From Aphrophora alni (taxonomy: Eukaryota > Arthropoda > Insecta > Hemiptera > Aphrophoridae), in contig OY740774.1 of the NCBI GenBank assembly GCA_963513935.1, forward strand, positions 22,711,949 to 22,775,948: DNA of 64,000 nt, in the 5' to 3' direction. Positions 59,201 through 64,000 of this stretch are shown piece after piece. Position 1 is the first letter of the stretch, and each line of letters opens with the position of its first letter. The notes under the pieces are model-generated. The model was not told the DNA's origin, searched no databases, and saw nothing but the letters and a program-made list of their open reading frames with translations. The position numbers were made by a program, and so were the translations under genes.

Positions 59201-60171
59201 TATTTTTAAGAGCAAGAGACAAGATTTTGATAGAATGACGCCATGTGGTTCACAACTCTGAAAAGAAGTGAAATAATTAAAAGTTTTATGTAAAACAGTC
59301 AATTTAACTTCTTTGAATAAGTGCATGTCTAGTATAACAGGGTTAAACTATTTTTTATAGAAATTTAAAAATGAAAATAGTTAGAATTTGTAATTTATTG
59401 TTGAAAGTTGAATAAAATGTTTGTAGAATCGTCACATGTTTTTTCAAAGAAAGAAAATGTTTTATTTGAATATAATTATTGAAATCTTTTATAATTAAAA
59501 TATTTTCATTAACTTTTAAATTAGATATTTTAAATTTAAAAGGAATGAATATTTTATAAAAGCTTTTGTATAATTAGAAATTTCATTTTGAAATTAGGTT
59601 GCAACCATAATAATAATATTAACAAATAAAGTTTTAATGAAACAATTTTGATTAATATAGAGTGTAGGATGTTAAGTGTAATTTTGTTTTTTCAGGTAAT
59701 ATTTTGATTTGTATGAAATTGTATGTTAAAAGATGTTTATTAATAATAAAATGTGCATTTCAGAAAAAAAGGATTCTGTATTTTATTTAATAAACTGCAA
59801 AGTACACTGTTTTAAAAGAAATTACGACCTCAGAGAAACTTTATACTCTCTTCAAGAGTAATTTTTTTATAATTAAAATCACTTTTATTTTTGTAATAAA
59901 CATTACAAAATGGCGCCCAACTTTTTATATAAAAAAACATTAAGTTTTTTACATTAAGTTTAAACAACCTTAGTTTATTAAATTGTTACAAAGTGAAGGT
60001 TTTTGAAATTTAACAACAATTTTCAATTACAGGGAGAAGTAACTTATTCTGAATGGAAAATGTTACAACGAGAAGCAGCAATGACACGAGAACAAAATGA
60101 ACTTCTTCTTCGCCAAACCAAACTTAATCAAAATAAAATAAACGATCTTCATAATGCTTATCAAACTAAAT
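27418..60171 (+). CDS. Cep89: CEP89-like centrosomal coiled-coil protein gene, 5' six exons, 3' end beyond window
   Basis: CEP89 (CCDC123) is a distal-appendage centriolar protein needed for ciliogenesis; its fly homologue has also been linked to mitochondria. Exons seen: 27418-27597, 29683-29827, 34564-34759, 36583-36728, 46628-46827 and 60033-60171. Phases match at every junction, giving about 335 residues. The N-terminus is Ser-rich and probably unstructured; from about residue 95 on it is Glu/Lys/Gln-rich coiled coil. The assignment rests on the block with EMNAMSPLLEAYQESLDEKE, REMEHFTNRCKEIVAENENL and the following EWKMLQREAAMTREQNELLL, which resembles the CEP89 core from memory; no search was run. 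An in-frame TAA sits directly before the ATG at 27418; an internal ATG at 27433 is a second possible start. The last exon ends in phase 1 at GTAAGT, so the C-terminal half lies to the right. Another centrosomal coiled-coil protein remains possible. Confidence 0.75.
27890..28066 (+). mobile_element. LTR 3' end with primer-binding site, family 1
   Basis: GTGGAGACGGTCACAA (27979-27994) matches the end of the LTR at 358-880 and is followed by TGGTGTCAGAAGTGGGAT (27996-28013), the position and form of a retrotransposon primer-binding site. Leader sequence follows for about 100 bases. Plus orientation, truncated at both sides, in the first CEP89-like intron. Confidence 0.55.
28172..28696 (-). mobile_element. 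LTR of family 1, minus orientation
   Basis: Read on the minus strand it begins TGAGGCCCCAGCCAAGGAGC and follows the LTR at 358-880 block by block (CGAGGAGTGGAG, CGAGAGCCGCTAGA, GGTCAGTCCATTTTCGGCC, ATCGGTATGCTTTTCGGCCA, ACGCGGTCTCCAGCCAGCC). The last bases differ (GGAGACGGTAGT). It faces the fragment at 27890-28066 head-on. Confidence 0.65.
28697..29682. other. CEP89-like intron 1, nothing recognised
   Basis: AT-rich. No ORF or repeat structure found before the exon 2 acceptor. Confidence 0.5.
29683..29827 (+). CDS. Cep89: CEP89-like exon 2
   Basis: The acceptor at GAATAG is chosen over nearby AGs because it alone keeps phase 0 from exon 1 and stays open. Encodes NSGTFRSHSEANLYRISPET and ends with EIDRLKNENQQLLKAS, the first coiled-coil heptads. 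Ends in phase 1 at GTAAGA. Confidence 0.72.
30320..30850 (-). pseudogene. mariner-like transposase remnant
   Basis: Minus frames give SNVKTMSTIYFDYKA with NNKEYYI, and further on LHNDNVSAHH and FFRHLAFP. These match, in order, the first catalytic-Asp strand (LxxxFFD), the HxDNAxxH second-Asp block and the FFLFPKLK region of mariner transposases. Stops and shifts break it throughout. TIRs were not found. Confidence 0.55.
30966..31052. repeat. Interstitial (TTAGG)5 between inverted 13-bp arms
   Basis: Five exact TTAGG units at 30996-31020, the common insect telomere repeat. TGCCATTCTTTCT (30966-30978) and its exact inverse (31040-31052) flank it, as does a direct TATTTTTAGG on each side. Confidence 0.8.
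32221..32267. repeat. (TA)n microsatellite
   Basis: About 46 bases of TA inside the second Tigger element. Confidence 0.95.
33520..33690 (+). pseudogene. Tigger transposase C-terminal remnant
   Basis: Plus frame shows GTYRHVQLAHEVALQHI and, after a shift, LLQYLEKQDDNTQLAEKLML, resembling the helical C-terminus of Tigger/Jerky transposases. Stops flank it. Orientation agrees with a plus-strand element. Confidence 0.45.
34564..34759 (+). CDS. Cep89: CEP89-like exon 3, coiled coil
   Basis: Encodes FPENNARFHLENKIEELQLE, then NSQLKSEREQLMQRIKEDEE and a third coiled-coil stretch ending LFMLKNLVIR. The split Ser codon from exon 2 fits. Ends in phase 2 at GTAAGC. Confidence 0.8.
34760..36582. other. 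CEP89-like intron 3, possible pogo-type end
   Basis: AT-rich. At about 36349-36372 TTCGAATTATCCAAGTTCTA followed by CTGTA resembles the right TIR of another pogo-like element, but no left partner was found. Nothing else recognised. Confidence 0.35.
36583..36728 (+). CDS. Cep89: CEP89-like exon 4
   Basis: Encodes LNVELEKTQDRLHKHKIGSV and an acidic, Gly/Ser/His-rich linker to HECKG. Acceptor TTACAG, donor GTAATT, ending in phase 1. The inverted-repeat unit of 36830-44300 begins about 100 bases downstream. Confidence 0.78.
36965..38000 (-). repeat. GGCGCC-family repeat, copy E, minus orientation
   Basis: Read on the minus strand it ends ...GGTAAGCTAACGCTACC followed by TGGCGCCC (36972-36965), like copy C. 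Includes TAATAAATTATG (poly(A)-type signal) and the CTGTAAGTACAC block. The inner border is uncertain, near 37970-38140. Confidence 0.55.
38201..41360 (-). other. G-poor (plus strand) interior without ORFs
   Basis: About 3 kb nearly devoid of G on the plus strand and without an ORF over 100 codons. Contains a CCTTGGTTTTA/TAAAACCAAGG hairpin at 40430-40454 and, on the minus strand between 39195 and 39360, three variants of a TCTACG...CGACGA motif pair. Probably the decayed or non-coding interior of the element. Confidence 0.4.
41361..42731 (-). CDS. Orphan 456-codon ORF, Lys/Glu/Asn-rich, predicted coiled coil
   Basis: Intact ATG-to-stop ORF inside the inverted-repeat unit, beginning MEGTINNNLISEKDRVMVEF and ending LFHQSGNHRKK. 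It is rich in Lys, Glu, Asn and Ile with heptad-like stretches (for example RENAKLKQKNLEWEQKRLKN), no zinc knuckle, protease, RT or DDE motif, no signal peptide and no membrane span. Two internal segments, NNFDGINKVSSDLINKD and ISNFDGVREIVSDLNNKG, look like a diverged internal duplication about 90 residues apart. Such a long open frame in AT-rich decayed DNA suggests recent selection. A Gag-like structural protein is the simplest guess; function unknown. Confidence 0.55.
   Translation of the reverse strand: MEGTINNNLISEKDRVMVEFKIMKKEADKYFGKVSKCFRKEDLKLDDLGNRTELWCIWCIEISRDDLNEYWYKELGRDGINKELELKEIIKMLHAVLKVKNEVYDKMLNRLAVKEKINFQLKVFIKNDQTEIIENICVNDYVFEQVNNGICNKEKLEVKKNGGVNNFDGINKVSSDLINKDSNLVKEDQNLKIMRMLELINDECVSFNKKLDRENAKLKQKNLEWEQKRLKNETIVKTNVCQNEFFENNDLKQLTGNVEISNFDGVREIVSDLNNKGKIKVNECLIKINDVITKELAIYVRKQSYHKTLCFEKIAILKFRNIFKMQEQQIKSLFEKNNFECEFKKAIVEEIYVNVSKVSRVQISRLTADKFRLLNSEMFERRRGDGMSEKEKEKRFSSTQKHVVNKRELMVEMRSFVRSSLEQVSKLETVFNIAIMLRKQAICYKLFHQSGNHRKK
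42866..44300 (+). repeat. GGCGCC-family LTR-like repeat, copy C
   Basis: Starts TGTTGAACTTTGGTAACGG after a purine stretch GTGGGGAGTA, includes two similar internal blocks about 160 bases apart (GGGGCTTGATGTA...GACCTA at 42945 and 43108), AATAAA near 44010, CTGTAAGTACAC near 44070 and TGGCGCCC at 44169-44176. No coding. Confidence 0.55.
44301..45239. other. CEP89-like intron 4, little recognised
   Basis: AT-rich. At 45013-45041 the minus strand carries a CTGAAGATG...CGAAATG motif like that near 48846 (possible Penelope-type end). Otherwise nothing. Confidence 0.4.
45240..46120 (+). pseudogene. piggyBac-type transposase remnant, C-terminal half
   Basis: Plus frames give SCLVFVDRYFNRPQLTQEFI (the third-Asp region, VxxDxxF), MFVIGTGLRDRKD, then after shifts VGRVGRSDHFIANTSL and CCFCLLDVTTIDSYILYKTV, matching the MGGVDxxD...WxxxxF region of piggyBac DDE proteins, and finally a cysteine-rich tail CYLCSVKGL...CYCKTCVDQL like the piggyBac zinc-binding end. 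Stops and frameshifts break it; the N-terminal half is not seen. GGAAGGGTTAA at about 46596 may be one TTAA end. Confidence 0.72.
46628..46827 (+). CDS. Cep89: CEP89-like exon 5, most conserved block
   Basis: Encodes FTKRTWSRTEMNAMSPLLEA, YQESLDEKEELIKNYKREME, HFTNRCKEIVAENENLQCQL and MEANKK. The EK-rich helix with RCKEIVAENE is the main reason for the CEP89 call. The split Gly codon joins exon 4; ends in phase 0 at GTATGA. Confidence 0.82.
46828..48840. other. CEP89-like intron 5, left part
   Basis: AT-rich. Carries one isolated copy of the foldback-family end at 47049-47100 (GATTTTGTATGGACAGGAGA through CCTTGGAAAGTGG). No gene seen. Confidence 0.5.
48846..48875 (-). ncRNA. Hammerhead-like core motif, Penelope-type end candidate
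   Basis: On the minus strand CTGAAGATGGAA, loop TGAG, TTCCGAAACGCG. The 4-bp GGAA/TTCC stem between CTGA and GAAAC is the arrangement of a hammerhead core, though the canonical CTGATGA is changed to CTGAAGA. Penelope-like elements carry hammerhead-type motifs in their terminal repeats and a Penelope RT lies 2.6 kb to the right on the same strand. Activity is doubtful. Confidence 0.35.
48900..51525. other. Unclassified transposon-like sequence
   Basis: No ORF of substance. CTATAAAAAGAGCCGCAC near 50290 on the plus strand looks like a TATA box followed by a GC-richer transcribed leader (50300-50600), as in an LTR or DNA-transposon 5' region. A 60-bp direct repeat lies at 50691-50810. The part next to 51526 is probably 3' non-coding sequence of the Penelope-like element. 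Confidence 0.35.
50691..50810. repeat. Two tandem copies of a 60-bp repeat
   Basis: Units share AAATAAATTTG, TAAACTAAATAAT and ATGTATAGATAGAAATCTTT at exactly 60-base spacing, with few differences. Confidence 0.85.
51526..53090 (-). pseudogene. Penelope-like element RT and GIY-YIG endonuclease, main part
   Basis: Penelope-like elements encode a reverse transcriptase fused to a C-terminal GIY-YIG nuclease. The minus frame shows FTGLPKIHK, motif A MASFDIVNLYTNIP, motif B LAMGSPLSGLLADIFLNEFE, motif C YSRYVDDTFIIF, FLDLTV, and then GVYRINCDECECFYIGQTGR of the nuclease. A single in-frame TGA at 51802-51804 cuts the nuclease domain, after which the same frame continues with VTYAKSNYARHIIEENHSY to a stop at 51526. 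The N-terminal side is cut at 53090 by the Gypsy insertion and continues at 57734. Apart from these two lesions the frame is open, so the element is fairly young. Confidence 0.88.
53091..53244 (-). repeat. 3' LTR of the Gypsy element
   Basis: 154 bp and identical to the 5' LTR by eye. Preceded, on the minus strand, by the polypurine tract. Confidence 0.95.
53432..54745 (-). CDS. Gypsy integrase, in frame shifted from Gag-Pol
   Basis: Overlaps the Gag-Pol frame by about 100 bases and has no ATG at its opening (TTG), so it must once have been read as the C-terminal part of Pol. HHCC zinc finger (HLNH at 87-90, CNIC at 120-123), integrase core with GIDLF, SDNGPQF and MVERAIQT giving the D, D and E residues, then a C-terminal domain to position 437. 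The shift lies in an AGAAAAAATAAAA run: either a one-base change (or assembly error) or programmed -1 frameshifting. It lacks a perfect X-XXY-YYZ slippery site, so a one-base change is more likely. Confidence 0.9.
   Translation of the reverse strand: MYTYIKSSHNVRKNKIFQDEIKKDNEMQQLYNCIKGGWPKHKILLPNIIKPYWNVRGELSETSGLIFKNQQLVVPEKLRRDMLNRIHLNHSGIEVSKSKARELLYWPGMSKNIEDLVSSCNICLRYQKSNTKESLMPHSVPDRPWSKVGIDLFYLDDKDYVLVVDYYSKYIEIMMLSNTTSPVVVTCIKSIFARHGIPDIVQSDNGPQFSSQIFKDFAKEWDFQHITSSARFPQSNGMVERAIQTTKIMIKKAKATNKDIYLCLLEQRNTSISKVNYSPAQLLMGRRLKGVIPIINSRLKPSKVNEYKVKQTLQAKQKIQKFYFDKNSKLLHPFHDNDKVRVKINKEWIPAVVYKAGHKPRSYIISLPNGRKIERNRKDLIKDNSKMFCNNPYFDETNKLQETVIPNKDCDPNQTEGSKELTTRYGRIVKQPDRLQY
54643..57447 (-). 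CDS. Gag-Pol polyprotein: capsid, zinc knuckles, protease, RT, RNase H
   Basis: Single 934-codon frame. Capsid-like region about 35-200; two zinc knuckles, a non-canonical CX2CX3HX4C (244-256) and a canonical CX2CX4HX4C (263-275); aspartic protease with DTGA at 331-334 and LGVN near 401; RT about 470-650 with LRICLDPKDLN, FLRLPFGIKSAPE and catalytic FIDD (616-619); RNase H with SVDASKDG (about 750) and ETDHKPL (about 830), ending past ADTLSRAY. Gag and Pol share one frame with no shift between zinc knuckle and protease. The frame ends shortly after RNase H because of a shift in an A-run near 54700; integrase follows in the -1 frame. All catalytic residues checked are present. Confidence 0.95.
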   Translation of the reverse strand: MKSEENVLSKNKTAQEKVSSDKGFSCKMESTLLKPPKELSLQGNVGENWKKWKQKFLNYLLATQAEEKEDKLKCAILLHVIGDESVDIFNTFNLKPEEKNKFNILLKKFEDYFIPRTNVTYERFKFRTRIQLKHENIDQFVTDLKAKSLTCEFGDLSESLIRDQITLGIQNENLRERLLRENLNLQQTIDICRAAEISSLQSKDINQDASRNEDVHAIQGSSSFKKKQPTRRTTAPKVNSGKKCYRCDRQHPKFKCPAYGKMCNKCKKSNHFATCCKSKNLHMFEKETSEKEVRSDYLFIGALGSNNKYETDNWSVKLEIIPGQFIDFKLDTGAHANVIPLQIYNKLNLNRKFLLSSNLKLTSYCGKRLPIKGKCFLKCRYKSMVRVIEFQVVDTQSPPVLGVNTCETMKLVARIDKVTKECSYITNNEDMYFSNVMKEYNDVFNGVGLIPGKHNIKIDNFAKPVIHAPRKVPEPLIIPLKKELERLEILNIIEKVSEPTDWVNSMVIVRKPSGQLRICLDPKDLNFAIKREHFQLPTLEEITNKLCNAKIFSTLDAQSGFWQIALNEESSKLCTFNTPFGRYKFLRLPFGIKSAPEVFHRTIRQLFENIEGVDTFIDDILIWGSTQKEHDLRLRKVLNRAREVNLKFNKEKCKFNKQELIYMGHKLTSKGIKPDENKVRTIENMQVPKNKKDVQRLLGMVTYLSKFIPNMSSVTSPLRELIKNNREWQWQWEQEKSFKEIKKLISSQPLLYYYDVDKPVTMSVDASKDGVAAVLLQNNVPVAYASRALTDCQKGYATIEKEMAAIVFGCNRFYQYIYGKHVVIETDHKPLISIYKKPLVLCPPRLQRMLINIQKYDYSLVYKPGKEMYLADTLSRAYQNIDKDKLNSIDTFLDNEIEAQVCTLTLNLPITSEKIKYFRMKLKKIMRCNNYIIV
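57563..57575 (-). other. Primer-binding site of the Gypsy element
   Basis: On the minus strand TGGCGCAGTCAAA starts immediately after the LTR end AACA. It fits a primer-binding site for the 3' end of a tRNA ending ACTGCGCCA, as used by several insect Gypsy elements. Confidence 0.75.
57576..57729 (-). repeat. 5' LTR of the Gypsy element
   Basis: 154 bp, on the plus strand TGTTATAAGTTAGG to CTATTACTACA. Identical to the copy at 53091-53244 by eye. Confidence 0.95.
57734..57900 (-). pseudogene. Penelope-like element, segment beyond the Gypsy insertion
   Basis: The minus frame INTFISNNNIEKLNKDP ends exactly at the insertion and continues as TQECVRNIN on the other side (53086 downward). Upstream the frame meets a TAA; a neighbouring frame reads KILSLLKVYSKKPDVIAQAI, perhaps the next part after a frameshift. 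The N-terminus is not recognised further right. Confidence 0.6.
57901..58503. other. CEP89-like intron 5, nothing recognised
   Basis: AT-rich spacer between the Penelope/Gypsy nest and the GGCGCC-family copy D. Confidence 0.5.
58504..60000 (+). repeat. GGCGCC-family LTR-like repeat, copy D
   Basis: Ends with TACAAAA then TGGCGCCCAAC (59911-59921), eleven bases matching the lysine-tRNA primer-binding site. Shares with copy A the CAGGTAATATTTT, TGTGCATTTCAGAAA and ATTACGACCTCAGAG blocks. The left part holds a 155-bp tandem repeat. The start near 58504 is uncertain. Ends just before CEP89-like exon 6. Confidence 0.5.
58526..58930. repeat. 155-bp tandem repeat, two full copies and a partial third
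   Basis: GTTAGTTGGATCAAGGC starts at 58526 and 58681, and a variant GTTGGTTGGATCAAGGG at 58836, at exact 155-base steps. The first two copies are almost identical; the third diverges after about 90 bases. Confidence 0.9.
60033..60171 (+). CDS. Cep89: CEP89-like exon 6
   Basis: Encodes GEVTYSEWKMLQREAAMTRE and a coiled-coil run ending DLHNAYQTK. Acceptor TTACAG, donor GTAAGT, ending in phase 1. No later exon of this gene was recognised between 60172 and 64000. Confidence 0.8.
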
Positions 60172-60212
60172 GTAAGTAAAAGGTTAGAGTTAATAGAGTA
60201 CTATTATGTTCA

Positions 60213-60429
60213 AAATTTGTATGAATAGGAGACACAGCCTTACCTTGGAAAGTGGTCCTTGGTATTTATTACCTGATAGTACACAAATAGAAAAACACAA
60301 TAAATCAATACTTCCTCATCAGTAGAGAGAAGAAAAAGAAGAAGTGTTTTATTGTGTTTTCTATTTGTATATGATCAGAAATATCAAGGACCACTTTCCA
60401 AGGTAAGCTGTTTCCTATTCATACAAAAT
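60213..60429. mobile_element. Foldback MITE, same family as 3248-5217 ends
   Basis: A 217-base element whose halves are inverted: TTTGTATGAATAGGAGACAC ... CCTTGGAAAGTGGTCCTTG at the left and CAAGGACCACTTTCCAAGG ... CCTATTCATACAAA at the right, with AAAACACAATAAA and TTTATTGTGTTTT continuing the stem inward. About 40 bases after CEP89-like exon 6. Confidence 0.75.
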
Positions 60430-60899
60430 CTGGAACATAAATGTATGTAAACAATGTCTCTATGATAAAATTGAATAAATTGTGGCTAAGTGTACATTCT
60501 ATCTCGTATACAGTTAATTCTGAATATAACAAGAACTCATGGTGAATATTTATTATATCAAGTTGCGATATCTCCAAATGAAGTTGATATAACCCAGGAT
60601 AATTAAGTTAATATAAGATTTGTTCAAAAAGTATCCTACCTGAATTTTCCCGGGAAAATAAACGAAGCACAAAAAATAACTTCCAGAGAGGAGTTAGAGA
60701 ATATCTTCATATATGTACATGAATATTGTCTGCAGTAAATGTTAGTTGCTGGGAGTTGACCTGTGAGTGTACTCGGTCACTATCATATTTTTATTTTCCA
60801 CGAAAAAATGAAACAACTTGAACAGCAGTATTCCATCAAACTTTGTGATACCTACGTAGAAATGATTTATAAGATTTAGCAAACTTTTCGTGATTATGC

Positions 60900-61480
60900 C
60901 ATTATTATTATTATTATTTATTTGCATCATTTATGGCATACATTGTGGCAGTATACATTTGACTTGTCATACTATACAAAAATTACTCACAACACATAAT
61001 ACAAATACACAATATACAATACAACAAATACACAAGATAGAAATTTTATAAAATACAAACAAATTAAGACACAGTGAACCATGTATACATGTTTTCTCAT
61101 ATTAATCAATTATTTGAGTCGTCATCCTGGTTACAAAATGCATCCCAGGCACCTGGTATTCCAGAAGCTGAGTTACTCCTCCACTGAGTAAAAAGCATTT
61201 CTCAAGAGGTATCCTCTGTCATCCGTGAAAATTCTTGGAACAACTTTGTTTTTTTTATATTTTGCGGAAGTTTATTAAATAATTTCAAACCAGAGTAATA
61301 AACGCCACGTTAAAAATATTGCAATCAGTGCACAGGATACTGCAACACTTTTTTCTTCATGAGATATTTATGGTTATGTTGTTTTTCTTTGAACATACTC
61401 TGGTTTGCCTTAAAAAACACCAACTCTCTCTCTCTCTTTCTCTCTCTCTCTTCTCTCTCTCTCTCTTCCCTCTCTCTCTT
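60900..61480 (-). pseudogene. LINE C-terminus and 3' end
   Basis: Minus frame reads GVYYSGLKLFNKLPQNIKKT and KLFQEF, the typical C-terminus of a Jockey/CR1-like ORF2, with a nearby second-frame LLRNAFYSVEE. The 3' end is at the left, next to an (ATT)n run at 60901-60920. 5'-truncated near the CT tract. Confidence 0.6.
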
Positions 61481-61484
61481 ACTA
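61424..61484 (+). repeat. (CT)n-rich microsatellite
   Basis: About 60 bases of CT repeats with CTTT and CCCT interruptions. Confidence 0.95.
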
Positions 61485-62077
61485 TATATGTATAGATTAC
61501 CTTAAATATCTTTTGTTCTACTTTCTCGCACTTAGTTATGTGATAGGTGAAAAAAAAATCAAAGTTCAGTTTTTGTGGATATATCCATTTCGAGGTTCTA
61601 AAAGTTCAACAAATTTGTTTTTGAATGATGTCTGTCTGTTATATAAAGTGCAGTGCTTTATAGCTCAAATGCATGGACCGATTTTAATCAAATTTAATAA
61701 GTGGGTATATTTTGGCCATATCTTGGGACTTTTTTCATTTTTTAAAATAACTCATACTTTGGGAGTGGCTGCCATTACAATTTTCTCAAAATCTGTTTTA
61801 ACGATTTTGTTTAAATTTTGTTCAAGTTTTGCTCTAAGGACCTGAATATGGTTCCCATCTCTCCCAAAATACCAGTTCGTGAGTTATCGAAAAAAAAATC
61901 CTCCAAAAACAGCCTAAAATTGTATAAAGTACTTTACTCACAATTGGATCTAACGATTTCATTCAATTTTAATGAAATATGAAGAGTAATGACCTAAACC
62001 TGTAAGGACAAGAGCAAAGAAAAAGCTTAGGAATAATTACCTGAAAACAAAAATGAATCTCGACTGCCTTCATTTAA

Positions 62078-63121
62078 CCTGTTGATGAGTGCGGCCGTTC
62101 CTGAACGTCCCAAATAGCCACCAGCTGGTTAGTAAGTATTTACAAGAAAATTGTTGTCAAGGAGTAAGAAAAAAAAATTTGAAAATAGTTGTTTTATTGG
62201 TTACAAATGTATAATAATAATATCATATTGAGTTAAAAACTTGTAAGAATAAAAATTTACACTGATAGCGGTATCCCATTGTCGGCGGCATAAAAACACC
62301 GTGGCATTGTCACCCGTCGGTATAGCAGACATACACAGACAAAAACGTTTGATGGGCCGCTTTTTTTCCACGAATCAATTTAGTATAGCCTACATTATGG
62401 AAAATATAACATTTCTTTTCAGTTTTCTTGGAAGCGTGTGTTGGTTTCGTTTGCTGATAGCGGTATCCCATTGTCGGCGGCATAAAAACACCGTGGCATT
62501 GTCACCCGTCGGTATAGCAGACATACACAGACAAAAACGTTTGATGGGCCGCTTTTTTTCCACGAATCAATTTAGTATAGCCTACATTATGGTAAATATA
62601 ACATTTCTTTTCAATTTTCTTGGAAGCGTGTGTTGGTTTCGTTTGAGACGCGGCTAAATGTGTCAAAAGACTAGACAGAGGGGAATCTGTAAAAAAGCTT
62701 TGTAGTGTTTAATTTTTCATGTTTGATGTATAATATACGTAACATAATATAATGATACAAATCACTTATACTAGACAAGGAACATGGGCACAGGTGTGTG
62801 TAGGGGGGAAACAACCGCGGAGAAGACGATGCCACCGCCTACATTTACGCGCAAGGTGAATTCTCCTGAAACCACGCCCCCTGGAGTTGTCCTGCCTTAC
62901 AATTGTGAAAAACCCGATTTCATGTGTTCTTAATACTATTTCTTGTTGAATTGTGACAACACAATAAGCCATGACTAATTTGTTTTATGATAAATACTTT
63001 TATTGCTCAGACGTAACCTAAAATGTTCCGGAACGTCCATACTCATTTACGCAAACAGCACAGAGGACGTTCAAGAACGGCCGTACTCGTTAATCGGTAT
63101 TTCCCTGTACTCTTCAACAGG
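62078..63121. mobile_element. piggyBac-type non-autonomous element with TTAA duplication
   Basis: 1044 bp flanked by TTAA at 62074-62077 and 63122-63125. Termini CCTGTTGA and TCAACAGG are inverted; further in, GAGTGCGGCCGTTCCTGAAC at the left matches the inverse of GTTCAAGAACGGCCGTACTC at the right after a 22-base offset. TTAA targets are diagnostic of piggyBac. No transposase inside; the interior carries a 192-bp tandem duplication. Confidence 0.8.
62262..62645 (+). repeat. Tandem duplication of a 192-bp unit
   Basis: Units 62262-62453 and 62454-62645 start CTGATAGCGGTATCCCATTG and differ at about two positions. As 192 is divisible by three, the plus frame reads the same 64-residue repeat twice, giving an accidental-looking 118-codon ORF (62301-62657). 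Confidence 0.9.
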
Positions 63122-63125
63122 TTAA

Positions 63126-64000
63126 AGTTCAATTTAAATAAAATACAACATACTGATGACATGTTTATAACATAAGTGAAGCAAGTTTAGGCTCTAATTT
63201 AACTTTATAAATATTATTTCAAGACAATTCCATGGTTCATTTTCACTTTTCATATTTTAGCAGGTTTTTCTTGCCCAGCTCTTGTTCTGACCCTGACACT
63301 ATTAAGTACACAAGGACTGACTAGCGGTCTTTATTGTATGTTCTTTTCTTCAAATTTTTACAAGGTGATGATGACTGAGAGGTTTTTAACCTTTAAACAA
63401 AAAGATAAAAAGAAGCAAAACAGATTGATAAAAATTTGTAGTTTCTTTAATTATATCATTAATTTAATTTTGATTTTTTCCATTGCTGGTGGTGGTATTA
63501 TGATATAGAGGTATTATTTTTTATTTGATTTTTGTTATTTTTTACGTAACTCTTTACTTTATCCCTTTGAATGACATGCTAAAATTGAAGAAATTTGAGG
63601 TTACATAAACAAAATTAATTTGTGTTTCTCTTAAAAGTAAGTGTTTACGTAGCACGGTAGGTGACTAGGGTACTACAAAAATAAATTAAACTAATTTTGG
63701 ACCATTGTTTTCATTTTTACAAAATATTGAATATTTTAATATGAAACATTACAAATATTGACTAAGTCAATCAAGTAGTGATCTATATATAGAGTCTAAT
63801 AATAATTATTATTATAACATGAAACCTTGAAAGAAAACATATTGAGTCCAATGCTTCAAGCTAATTTTGTTTTGGATGGTAATCTTTAAAACAGTATCTT
63901 AGGTGTAGTGGTGGTTTGTGTATACATGTCTCGCATATAGAGCCCTCTTTTTACACAAACAATGCAACACCTTCATTTTTAGATTCACTATCACTTATGT
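63126..64000. other. CEP89-like intron, right edge, nothing recognised
   Basis: AT-rich. No further exon of the CEP89-like gene and no repeat structure identified up to the window end. Confidence 0.5.

Noticed and set aside
62301..62657. 118-codon ORF with a repeated 64-residue block
   Set aside because: Explained by the 192-bp tandem duplication in a non-autonomous element; no protein motif and no gene context.
1..64000. CRISPR arrays, bacterial operons, prophage or riboswitches
   Set aside because: Spliced genes, animal transposons and microsatellites show nuclear animal DNA; no regularly spaced short repeats with unique spacers were seen.

Overview
This window looks like AT-rich nuclear DNA of an arthropod, most likely an insect outside Diptera. 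The signs are two conserved animal genes split by long introns with GT-AG borders, a short run of the insect telomere repeat TTAGG at 30996-31020, and a dense, nested load of animal transposons. A hemipteran or other large-genome insect is a guess only; no species can be named from the sequence.

Two host genes fill the window and point away from each other. On the minus strand, seven exons between 26223 and 1104 encode the first 366 or so residues of the atypical MAP kinase ERK7/MAPK15, and the gene runs off the left edge. On the plus strand, six exons between 27418 and 60171 encode the first 335 or so residues of a coiled-coil protein best matched to the centrosomal protein CEP89, and the gene runs off the right edge. 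Every exon junction I could define joins in phase. The 1.2 kb between the two start codons probably holds a shared promoter and contains a 12/14 match to the RFX X-box. Both products belong to centriole and cilium biology, so the pair may be co-regulated.

Nearly everything else is intronic mobile DNA. In the ERK7 introns: an LTR (358-880), a TIR/foldback element (3248-5217), several LINE remnants on both strands, a complete but inactivated Tigger/pogo element (18790-21234) inside a LINE, and a 404-bp hAT-type MITE (23645-24048) inside another LINE. In the CEP89 introns: inverted LTR fragments (27890-28696), a mariner remnant, a second Tigger (31499-34027), a 7.4-kb unit bounded by inverted repeats with an orphan 456-codon ORF (about 36830-44300), a piggyBac transposase remnant, a Penelope-like element (51526-57785) split by a young Ty3/Gypsy retrotransposon (53091-57729), and a TTAA-flanked piggyBac-type element (62078-63121).

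The two most unusual objects are (i) a 179-bp insertion at 19322-19500, flanked by 12-bp direct repeats, that carries a perfect 124-bp palindrome which can also be drawn as a tRNA-like cloverleaf, and (ii) the 36830-44300 unit, whose ORF-bearing strand is strongly depleted in C and whose ends belong to a repeat family, seen at five places, that carries a TGGCGCCC motif.
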